The notes beneath the pieces are model-generated. The model saw only the letters and a list, made by a program, of their open reading frames with translations. It searched no databases and was not told the DNA's origin. Below are positions 13,158-23,065 of a DNA stretch of 64,000 bases, one piece after another. This DNA is from Oenanthe sinensis (lineage: Eukaryota > Streptophyta > Magnoliopsida > Apiales > Apiaceae). Location of the stretch: positions 3,973,001-4,037,000 of the forward strand of contig JAPMAC010000197.1 in the NCBI GenBank assembly GCA_028671895.1, written 5' to 3'. Made by a program: the position numbers and the translations under genes. The number at the start of each line of letters is the position of its first letter. Position 1 is the stretch's first letter.

Positions 13158-13221
13158 GGGGGAGATTGTAAAGGGAAATAGTATTTGATTGCTATTCCAT
13201 ATCAACCAAATAGGGGGAGAT
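13158..13221 (+). promoter_or_regulatory. LARD-1 polypurine tract with an upstream look-alike
   Basis: AAATAGGGGGAGAT ends immediately before the TG of the right LTR and is the presumed plus-strand primer; N has the same tract before its 3' LTR. About 55 bp upstream, 13158-13176 reads GGGGGAGATTGTAAAGGG, imitating both PPT and LTR start (GGGGGAGATTGAAAGGGG). Confidence 0.8.
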
Positions 13222-14680
13222 TGAAAGGGGAGATAGGAGTGAAGGGAAGTAACTCACTGCACTTTCATGTGTACTAGGAATGCTAAATGTAATCTCTATG
13301 TAATGGTTGATGATAACTCAACAATAGAACAGGACATGTAATAATATGCAGCTGCACAGAAATCTTGGATCACAGAGTTCAGTTAAGACAAAGTATCAAA
13401 GGATCATCTACAGACTTGAAGCTCACTGAAAGAAGTTCATTAACATGTTCATGCATCAGTGGAGAATAAAAGATATTGACATCTATTCAAGGATGTGGAA
13501 GCTACAAAAGATTGTCTTAGTCTATGATGATTTTAGTGCATTACAATCGAAGCTACAAGTAAGGTTTGCAAAGAAGAATGTGGAATCATGTTCGAAATCA
13601 AGAGCCCCTATCAAGACTAGTCACTTATGAACCAGACCGTTGCATAAAGTGTCAGGACATTGGAGGCAAGCTCTCGTCGGTTAATATGATTTTAATCAAT
13701 CTAAAGTTGTTGGTTTTCTTGAGTCATGTGGAGGATCAACAAAGGTGGTAAATCAGTGTTGGAGAAATGTCAGCCTAATGGATAAGGGACAGACGGCACA
13801 ACCTGATTGGATCTTACTAAAGCTTCACAGATTAGAAGGCCAAATACTTGGACGTGGTGGAGTCACGTATACGGGGCCAAGTATTTGGATAAGGAAGTCT
13901 ACACAAATTGAAGAGTGGAATGGAAATATTTAATTTAATTAAATAAAGTATTTATTTAATTATTTATATATTTTATAAATAAAGATATTCTTTATTCATA
14001 TTTTATATATTTATTAAATATTACTTTTACATTAAATATTTCCAAAGGCATGCTTGACACATGACTTTGAACATATGATTTGAGTGGACAAGGGTAAAAG
14101 GTGGAAAAGCAAAAAGCAAAAAGCAACACCTTTTTCAATATACAAAAAGAACCCAAGTCTTAATCTTCAGTGTGTATTCGGATGAGAAAAGAAAAGGGGA
14201 GAGAGAGAAAAATTATTCTCTCCCCCATGGCCAAACTAGATCTTGAATATATTTGTAGCCATGATTTTCTTTATCTACACCACTCCTCTATTCTTCTATT
14301 GAAAACACTTGTTAAATCTTGTATAGAAGATAGGGCTGATTTTTGTCTCCTAGATCTACAAAATGTAATAGTTTTAGAGGAGACAAAAATAACTTCTTTG
14401 TTGTGTTCTTGAGCTTATGTTCTTGAACTTATTTGTAGCATCTACCCCACTTCAATGAATATAAAGTTATATTCTTGGATCTTGTTGTGTTGTGTGTTTT
14501 GGATGATTTACCGTTCATTATCTTGGTTATTTTAATGGTGTTCTTGAGGTTGAAGAAGATGATGAACAGTACCCGGGTTTGAACCAAAGTAATTTTTATG
14601 TTGTCCCAAAAATAATTAATAGTCATATTTTTAATTTGGGAATCGTATTCACCCCCCTCTACGATCTCCGGGACCCAACA
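13222..14680 (+). repeat. LARD-1 right LTR
   Basis: A 1459-bp LTR directly after the polypurine tract, ending CCCAACA before the CAACA duplication. It differs from the left LTR by about 22 substitutions and a 3-bp insertion in the GTTGTTGG region near 13710. Confidence 0.93.
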
Positions 14681-14685
14681 CAACA

Positions 14686-16084
14686 TTAGACTCTGGTTCA
14701 GGAGTTTTCTTGCTTTCAGAGTCTGGCTCTGCAGGAGCCTTGGGAGCATCTGTTTCCTGCAAAACAGGGTTAGTAATAATAAGAGGCTTGTGTGTGTGTG
14801 CAGAATAAGCCTTCCTTAACCTTCTGTACTTATGATCAAAAGATTTTTCAGGAGAGTCAATTTGAGAATCCTGAGGTGCATTCCTAGGTTTTTCAGAGTC
14901 TATAGCCTTTTCAGAGACTACAGACTTGTATTGAAGGTTAGAATCAAGTGTATCATGACCTTCTTTTAGCAAAGAAAGACCTTCAACAACTTGTTTCTCT
15001 AGAGGGTTGAGCTCCTCATCACTGTGCTCATCTATAAGCTTGGTTTGAACCAATTTTCTCCTCTTTACAACTGGTGTCTGTTGAGAGATACCAGAGGTTG
15101 GTTTCTTTTTGGATTTTGGTTTTGAAGATTGTGTAATTGAAGGGGATTTGGTGACTTGGGTAGGTGCAGGGGGACTCTCCAATACTTGTTCCTGCACCAT
15201 GTCACCACAAAAAAAAGAATCATTGTAGATAGAAGGTTTGTAGGTTGAGAGTTTTACCTGCATTACCTATGGATAGTGCATGGCAGGTAGACTCTTCTTT
15301 TTGTCATCAATTCTCTTGATGTCAGAGAATATCCTCCTTTGTTGTTTGTAGGCCTGCACACAACAATCATCTGCCAACTTGGTTGACATGTCAGGAATGA
15401 AGTGATTAAGGAGAATCATAAGAAATCTATGATAGTAGACTTTCTTACTCCCCTCATGCACATTATTTAATTTTGCTCCCATTTGAGTGAGCAGCATATC
15501 ACCAATGTTGATCACTTTATCAAATAGGGGACTGTGACCAATTTGATAAGTAATAGCAGTAATAGCATCAAAGCCACTACACTTACCAGTGAAGCATTTA
15601 GCAATTTGATCAAAGAAAAAGGACCATTCTTTTCTTAAGTAAGGCCTAGTTATTTTACTCATGTTATCTAAGCTGCAGAATAACCTATTGCCTTAAACAT
15701 GCTTTTAATGTCATCATCAGATACAGTATTATCAAAAGAAGACTTAACAGGCAATTTAAACACAGAATGAAGCACATCTGCAGTGACATCAAATGTAGTC
15801 GAGCCAAAGGTGAACATTATTTTACCTGGTTGATCCTGAGAAGGATCAACAACCTGTGCAGAACTCCAATCTTTTGAGACAGCATCCATATGAATCACTG
15901 GTGATGCCTTGAGAAAGTAGTGTAGCTCGGATTGCTCCAAGAAATCCATCACAGGGTAGTAGTCAGCGTCTAACCCTTTCTTTTCTCCAAGGGCAGCAAC
16001 ATGATTTGTGGTCATGAACTCGAAATCCCCAAATGTGAAAGCAATCTCCTTGGGTCCCCTCATGACAGTAGAAACAGCAGCCAT
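14686..16084 (-). pseudogene. H extra ORF, 5' part
   Basis: Starts at ATG 16084-16082 (MAAVSTVMRGPKEIAF...). The first 139 codons contain FLKASPVIHMDAV and, further on, FTFGSTTFDVTADVLHSVFKLP-type residues that align with N's extra ORF (TASPILNVEAL ... FTIGGAKYEVILQKFNEILGLP). A one-base deletion near 15665 shifts the frame; the next segment, 15662-15267, contains YLRKEWSFFFDQIAKCF, alignable with N's EWDYVVQAIQRCMF. An in-frame TAG at 15264-15266 (probably CAG to TAG) separates it from 15263-14686, a Pro/Ser/Lys-rich hydrophilic stretch cut by LARD-1. The N-terminal alpha-helical domain is thus conserved between families. Molecular function unknown. Confidence 0.75.
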
Positions 16085-16467
16085 TGGAGTTGTTGAGTGG
16101 AAAGTGATGGAAAAGCTTGAAGAAATTAGTTAGGGTTCGTAAAAAGCTCTGTGAATATTTTTGCCGTAGAAATCAATTGCAATAAACAAGTGAGTAAATT
16201 ATATGAAAAATTCTATTTTGTTCAAGTTGCATACAATACATACGAGTCTACAGCCTGTCTCTAGTCAAAAGATAACTGTTACCGCCTATTTCAAGGCATT
16301 TGAACATTTTAAATGCAATCAGAGTCTGCAGGCACGAATTTTAACCGTTTCAGAGTCTAGGCGATAATTTTCTCAGAGTCTACTGACTCTCAGAGTCTAC
16401 AGACTCGTGAGAGTCTATAGACTCGTCAGAGTCTAAAAACTAGACTCTGTCAAGGTAAAATACCAAA
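16085..16467 (-). promoter_or_regulatory. H spacer upstream of extra ORF with AGACTCTG motif cluster
   Basis: Non-coding H sequence between pol and the extra ORF, split from pol by LARD-2. Between about 16240 and 16460 it holds about six exact CAGAGTCT/AGACTCTG motifs and several degenerate ones (gagtct, agactc). The same motif is clustered nine times in H's LTR upstream of its TATA box. A weak TATA-like TATAAT lies near 16200 on the minus strand. A promoter for the downstream ORF is inferred, not shown. Confidence 0.5.
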
Positions 16468-16472
16468 CAAAA
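16468..16472. repeat. Target site duplication CAAAA of LARD-2
   Basis: CAAAA here and at 30886-30890 abut the two outer LTR ends of LARD-2. Five base pairs is the usual duplication for Ty1/copia integration. Confidence 0.95.
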
Positions 16473-17938
16473 TGTTGGGTCCCGGAGATCGTAGAGGGGG
16501 GTGAATACGATTCCCAATTAAAATTATGACTATTAATTATTTTTGGGACAACAAAAAATTTACTTTGGTTCAAACCCGGGTACTGTTCATCATCTTCTTC
16601 AACCTCAAGAACACCATTAAAATAACCAAGATAATGAACGGTAAATCATCCAAAACACACAACACAACAAGATCCAAGAATATAACTTTATATTCATTGA
16701 AGTGGGGTAGATGCTACAACAAGTTCAAGAACAAAAGCTCAAGAACACAACAAAGAAATGATTTTTGGCTCCTCTAAAAATATTTCAAATTCTAGATCTA
16801 GGAGACAAAAATCAAACCTATCTTCTAAACAAGATTTAGCAATGTTTACAATAGAAGAATAGATGAGTGGTGAAACAAAGAAATTCATGGCCCCATAATA
16901 TTCAAGATATGGAGTATGGCCATGGGGGAGAGAGAAAATAATTTTCTCTCTCTCTCCCCATTTTTCTCTCTTCCGAATACTACTGCATATGTTGTAATGA
17001 AGATGAGGACTTGGTTTTTTTTAGTATATTCAAAAAGATGTTGCTTTTTACTTTTCCACCTTTTACTCTTGTCCACTCAAATCTTTTCTTCAAAGTCATG
17101 TGCCAAGCATGCCTTTGGAAATATTTAATGTAAAAGTAATATTTAATAAATATATAAAATATAAATAAAGAATATCTTTATTTATAAAATATATAAATAA
17201 TTAAATAAATACTTTTTTTAATTAAATTAAATATTTCCATTCCACTCTTCAATTTGTGTAGACTTCCTTATCCAAATACTTGGCCCCGTATACGTGACTC
17301 CACCACGTCCAAGTAATTGGCCTTCTAATCTGTGAAGCTTTAGTAAGATCCAATCAGGTTGTGCCGTCTGTCCCTTATCCATTAGGTTGGCATTTCTCCA
17401 ACACTGATTTACCACCTTTGTTTATCCTCCACTTGACTCAAGAAAACCAACAACTTTAGAATGATTAAAATCATATTAACCGACGAGAGCTTGCCTCCAA
17501 TGTCCTGACACTTGATGCAACGGTCTGGTTCATAAGTGACTAGTCTTGATAGGGGCTCTTGATTCCGAACATGATTCCACATTCTTCTTTGCAAACCTTA
17601 CTTGTTGCTTCGATTGTAATGCACTAAAATCGTCATAGACTAAGACAATCTTCTGTAGCTTCCACATCCTTGAATAGATGTCAACATCTTTTATTCTCCA
17701 CTGAGGCATAAACATGTTAATGAACTTCTTCCAATGAGCTTCAAGTCTGTAGATGATCCTTTGATACTTTGTCTTAACTGAACTCTGTGATCCAAGATTT
17801 CTGTGCACCTGCATATTATTACATGTCCTGTTCTATTGTTGAGTTATCATCAACCATTACATAGAGATTACATTTAGCATTTCTAGTACACATGAAAGTG
17901 CAGTGAGTTACTTCCCTTCACTCCTATCTCCCCTTTCA
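16473..17938 (-). repeat. LARD-2 3' LTR
   Basis: Begins TGAAAGGGG at 17938 on the minus strand and ends CCCAACA at 16473. Same family as the LARD-1 LTRs, with clear subfamily differences from them, such as a changed TATA region. The conserved LTR block lies near 17505-17580. Confidence 0.93.
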
Positions 17939-17953
17939 ATCTCCCCCTATTTG
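17939..17953 (-). promoter_or_regulatory. LARD-2 polypurine tract
   Basis: Minus-strand AAATAGGGGGAGATT abuts the 3' LTR, identical to the tract of LARD-1 and N. A look-alike (GGGGGAAATTGTAAATGG) lies about 50 bp upstream, slightly degraded compared with LARD-1. Confidence 0.8.
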
Positions 17954-20296
17954 GTTGATATGGAATAGCAATCAAATACTATTTCCATTTACAATTTCCC
18001 CCAAAAGCAATTAAATAAAATTAACTACTAGAGGATAACTCAACTAACATACAAGAAACAATTAAAGTATTGGACATGAAAATAATATACAAAAGGTTCT
18101 GGAAAGATATAATCAGTTAAATCCAGATTTCCTGAGTTGCTGAAAATGAATGATGAATTTATGAATTTCATTTTCCTTTAGCTTTCTCCACTTCAATGTT
18201 CTTCAAAGATGGGGTTCTTTCAATAAAGAAACAAATCATTAGTAAAGACTTCTGAACAATCATTCTTGTTCATCTTGCAATTCGAACTAGAACATACAGC
18301 TCTCTATGTTCCCCATAAGAGGTCAACTCATTCTCCCCTTAAGGTTGTTCTCTCTTGGAATGAAAGTCACTTCCTCTTTTTCTTCAGGATGTTCTATTTC
18401 CAGGAAACATATTTTTCTTTCTTCCCTGCACTATTCCACTGACTTCATCTATCACTGAAAGAAGAAATAGAACACACTTCGAAATTTCTCAGATGCCCCT
18501 TGAAAATCTCCTTCACATTCTTCTTTACCCAGAAAACTTCTACTTAGCAAAAACTCCCCCTGAGTTGATACTCTTCAAAGAAATCTTCATTTTCATTCAT
18601 TGATCGTGCTAGAAAGAATTCTTCTGCCGAACCTCTCCTAAGAATGTTCCAATGACAGATCTTCAAACAAATAGAGCAAAATCCCTTAGATATCTTTTCA
18701 GAATAAGATATAGCACTGCAAACCAAGATGTTAAGATTCTCCATAACTTCTCCCCTTAGTACGACAAGTAACTTCTTCCCAATTGACAAAAAGTAACTTC
18801 TCCACTTCAGACGAAAAATCAGTTAAATCTACAACACCTTTAGGGATTAGGCTCCAACCAATTACTAAGAAACTCCCCCTTAGTAATTTCTCCATTGCAT
18901 CACTAAGGTTTCAATTTTATCTAATTCTCCCCCTTAGTTCATGCAAGCTCCAATCCACCCTTGTCTTTAGATATCCTCTAAGTAACCTCCACAAGATAGG
19001 ATTGACAGATCTCATTTCTTGTATCACCAAGAGATCTCGTTTCTTGTATCACCAAATTCTCCCCCTTAGTTGAGAATATCTTTTAAAACAATAAAAGTAT
19101 CATCTACATCCAATCGAAAAAGAAACTCTCCTCCAATTGAATATAAAATCCATCTTAGGCCTAAAAATTAATGTCTCCCCCTTTGAGATTGAGAACAACA
19201 TAAAATAATAGACCCAAAGGTAATAGTTTGGACATTCCCACTAAGCTTCAGCTAGACTCTTCTTCAGCTTGTCTTCTAGAAAAGAATCTCTTCAACATTC
19301 CAGAGCTAGAAAATTCAGTAACAGGATTCAAGCATAGTAGCAAGGTTAGTGTTTGGTCTATGGTTTCCTCACTTCTACTACGTTCTGTTGGTGTTTACAC
19401 TTTCAAGCGTAAGTGTTCCACTCATTTCTCTCCCTATTTCTCTCACTCAAGTGTATCACTCCCTGACTTCACTCAAGTGTTTCTCTCCCTTACTTGCACT
19501 CATTCCATTTATAGCAATTTGTACCTGCAAGTAAATCCATGCTAGTCTCACCAAGATATTGTGGATCGTTGACTATAGCATGTTGTCGATCACTAAAGAT
19601 CTAGGTTCTGAGATGGAATCTCAGACAGGGTTTCAGTTAGGCCGTCACCCAACTCACCATGAGCAAATCCATGCACACGTGGCTCGTTGTCGTGGAATAA
19701 CCCTTCTGAAATTAGAATCTCCTCCATTCCAGGAGTGACTGAAATCCCAACACCCTGATCCTCAAAAGACTCATCAAATTGGTAAACCAACTGAATCATA
19801 GTCTACGAGTTGTTGCTCAACTACTTTCAGCATCAACAATCTCCCCATATGCAAATCCATGCACTGGATCGTTGAATGTGGTATGCGTACTAGCAGCTAT
19901 TTAAGCATCAACCGACTCCCCATATGCAAGTCCATGCACTGGATCGTTGACGGTGATATGCCTTTAAGTTTTGAGCGATCCATGTATTCCAGAATTTGAA
20001 TTCCTGGGAGAGTAGACATGTACAACATCTTTCTCAATCACCTGTGAAGATGAATTAACTCACTATTTTCAATCATGGAAAACTGTTAGTGATTGCCTCT
20101 CAACATCAACAGATTGCTCTACGGATGTGAAATCCCGTTAGGGAACTAGGACTGTTCCTCCTAGGAAGGTTGATAAGGATTCTAATATATGGCAAGAAAT
20201 CCAAGTTTCCCTCTAATGCCTGTGAAGGCGGCTCAACAACTTCATTCACCATGAATGGTAAACACAGAAGTTTAGGGGTTTTACCTATACCTCACA

Positions 20297-20539
20297 ATGT
20301 GCACTTCTTGCAATGTGTCCTCACAATTGTTAGTCCCAAGAGAGGCTAGAGAACTTTTAGGTCCTATAACATCCCTTAGAAGCAAAAACTTTAGGATTAC
20401 CATCAGCGTGAATGCTTTTGGTGTGCTTGACTCATTACAAGGTGCTCTGGCTGACGAGCGAATTTTCAATGAAATCACCCTGTTGAGAGAGTTCATTCAG
20501 AAACGGTTGAATTGCCTTTTCAGCTCTGTATCCTTTTGA
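20297..20539 (+). CDS. Small antisense ORF in LARD-2, unknown
   Basis: 80 codons, antisense to the element. Its middle (residues 14-68, beginning PREARELLGPITSLRSKNFR) has a protein-like composition with no low complexity. The corresponding stretch of LARD-1 (about 10650-10890, minus strand) is largely colinear, but an intact ORF was not verified there. No family recognised; it could be a remnant of a captured exon. Confidence 0.2.
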   Translation: MCTSCNVSSQLLVPREARELLGPITSLRSKNFRITISVNAFGVLDSLQGALADERIFNEITLLREFIQKRLNCLFSSVSF

Positions 20540-23065
20540 GAGAATACAGATGAGCTACAGTTACCTCAATTTGTATACTTCTTTTCTTCTCTGGAGGTAG
20601 AGCTGTGGGTGCACTTCCGACTTCATCCTTATTTGCTGCATCAAGTGCAGTTTCTCCCTTAACAACCGCTAATCTATATAAGTTCCTTATATCACCAAGG
20701 GTTGAAAGTTTGAATTAGAATGATAGTGTTTGGTACTAAGGCCTTGGTTAGAAATTGATGGATTATTCAACTTCTTGACCTTCCCCTATAGCCACTAAGG
20801 CCAAGCCATTACGGCTAAATAGATAGAGTTGATCAGAGCTATATAAAATTTGTATAGTATGATTAAACTTATTCTCTATTCCTTCTCAGAAATATAGCAT
20901 CGGAGCAATGTGTCCTCAAGAAACAATGCACCAGAGCTAAAATGTGGGAATTAATAAAGAATAGGTAAAAGAATATTAAGCCAAATTTCATAAACTCATA
21001 ATTTTGAAAAAAGAGTTTAACAGATTAACAAAAGTGTTCTTTTGAATTTCTCTTAGACAAATATCCAATTGAATTCAATTCTTTTAACAAAAACATTTTG
21101 ATTAATAACTCAAATCTATTTCATCTTGCTCACTGTATGTTTTCAGAAATTGTTTTGCAATTCATTCTTATCAGATATTATCTCTGACTTAAAACATAAA
21201 TAAAAAAAAAAACCGAATGAATGCTTTAGTCATACAGTCCAAGGCACTAATCCCAAAGAAAACAACCATTGTTTTAATACTACAGGTCAATGTGAAACAG
21301 ACATTAACAAGAGTTTTGAAAAACGTTTTACCAATAGTTGATACCTCAAGATCAAAACAATTTACTCAAATAAAATAGCCTGATACCATGCAACCTAAGT
21401 TACAAGTTATCAAGTAACTTTATTTAAACAAACCGTGGAGAGAGAAAACAGTTTTCATTACAGAACATTTAGAGAGAGAGAGAGAGGATATATGATTTTG
21501 AAATAGAAAGATAATCCTCAAGAAATGTTCTCTTTCAAAGAAAACTTTTAGTGGCTTTTCATTCTCTGGCAAATGAATGCATGTTTAGATAAAAACATTT
21601 TTCACAAGAAATAGACAAGAAATTTCTTTATGCATTCAAGTTCTAAAGAATGAAAAACATATGTTAATACTAATGAATTATCAAAGATATGAATGACAAG
21701 ACATTCAAAAGTACTAACATCATTCAATCATTTTGTAATAAAATGCATCATTCAAGGTGCTCTGGCTGACGAGCGAATTTTCAATGAAATCACCCTGTTG
21801 AGAGAGTTCATTCAGAAACGGTTGAATTGCCTTTTCAGCTCTGCATCCTTTTGAGAGAATACAGATGAGCTACAGATACCTCAATTTGTATACTTCTTTC
21901 CTTCTCGAGAGGTAGAGCTGTGGGTGCACTTCCGACACATCCTTTGCTGCAATTAATGCAGTTTCTCCCTTAACAACCGTTAATCTACATAAGTTCCTTA
22001 TATCACCAAGGGTTGAAAGTTTGAATTAGAATGATAGTGTTTGGTACTAAGGCCTTGGTTAGAAATTGATGGATTATTCAACTTCTAGACCTTTCCCTAT
22101 AGCCACTAAGGCCAAGCCATTACGGCTAAATAGATAGAGTTGATCAGAGCTATATAAAATTTGGTAGAGTATGATTAAACTTATTCTCTATTCCTTCTCA
22201 GAAATATAGCATTGGAGCAATGTGTCCTCAAGAAACAATGCACCAGAGCTAAAATGTGGGAATTAATAAAGAATAGGTAAAAGAATATTAAGCCAAATTT
22301 CATAAACTCACAATTTTGAAAAAAAGTTTAACAGATTAACAAAAGTGTTCTTTTGAATTTCTCTTAGACAAATATCCAATTGAAATTCAACTCTTTTAAC
22401 AAAAATATTTTGATTAATAACTCAAATCTATTTCATCTTGCTCACTGTATGTTTTCAGAAATTGTTTTGCAATTCATTCTTATCTGATATTATCTCTGAC
22501 TTAAAACATAAATAAAAAAATCGAATGAATGCTTTAGTCATACAGTCCAAGGCACTAATCCCAAAGCAAACAACCATTGTTTTAATACTACAGGTCAATG
22601 TAAAACAGACATTAACAAGAGTTTTGAAAAACGTTTTACCAATGATTGATACCTCAAGATCAAAACAATTTACTCAAATAAAATAGTCTGATACCATGCA
22701 ACCTAAGTTACAAGTTATCAAGTAACTTTATTTAAACAAATCGTGGAGAGAAAACAGTTTTCATTACAAAATATTTAGAGAGAGAGAGGATATATGATTT
22801 TGAAATAGAAAGATAATCCTCAAGAAATGTTCTCTTTCAAAGGGAGTTTTTTTTAAAAAAAACTTTTAGTGGCTTTTCATTCTCTGGCAAATGAATGCAT
22901 GTTTAGATAAAACCTTTTTCACAAGAAATAGACAAGAAATTTCTTTATGCATTCAAGTTTTAAAGAATGAAAAACATATGTTAATACTAATGAATTATCA
23001 AAGATATGAATGACAAGACATTCAAAAGTACTAACATCATTCAATCATTTTGTAATAAAATGCAT
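20438..23065 (-). repeat. Tandem duplication of 1.3 kb in LARD-2
   Basis: 20438-21752 and 21753-about 23065 are direct copies with a period of 1315 bp; the junction reads ...AAATGCATCA/TTCAAGGTGC. The distal copy (21753 onward) resembles LARD-1 more closely. The proximal copy differs, for example by loss of an A/T-rich stretch near 21540 and altered bases near 20620. The two copies are therefore not a simple recent duplication. Confidence 0.85.

Larger units (their letters stand above)
5231..13221 (+). other. LARD-1 non-coding interior
   Basis: About 8 kb that matches, in reverse complement, positions 27033-17939 of LARD-2. It lacks the 5'-most 2.4 kb found there, including primer site and A/B repeat array. 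LARD-2 in turn lacks about 225 bp present here near 7290-7545. Apart from small ORFs (antisense 8308-8571; antisense 11638-11955; sense 11384-11590), each shared by both copies, no coding signal was seen. The sense strand carries seven GGGGGAG purine tracts, clustered toward the 3' end. CA followed by TGGTATCAGA at 9799-9810 resembles an LTR end plus primer site of an older buried element. Confidence 0.85.
3130..14680 (+). mobile_element. LARD-1: non-autonomous SIRE-type LTR retrotransposon, plus strand, rearranged
   Basis: Two LTRs in direct orientation (3130-4585 and 13222-14680), each TGAAAGGGG...CCCAACA, flanked by CAACA duplications. The internal part has no gag, protease, integrase, RT or RNase H, and its longest ORFs are about 100 codons, so it is a large retrotransposon derivative that must move in trans. 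It is not a simple insertion: after the left LTR comes a 645-bp copy of the H sequence that also lies to the right of the element, and only then the LARD interior, without primer site or 5' repeat array. The two LTRs differ by roughly 1.5% by eye (about 22 substitutions plus a 3-bp indel), indicating moderate age. Confidence 0.9.

Noticed and set aside
15267..16084. Host gene with plant-mobile-domain-like protein
   Set aside because: It aligns in order and motifs with the start of N's extra ORF and lies downstream of H pol in the same orientation, so it belongs to the retrotransposon.
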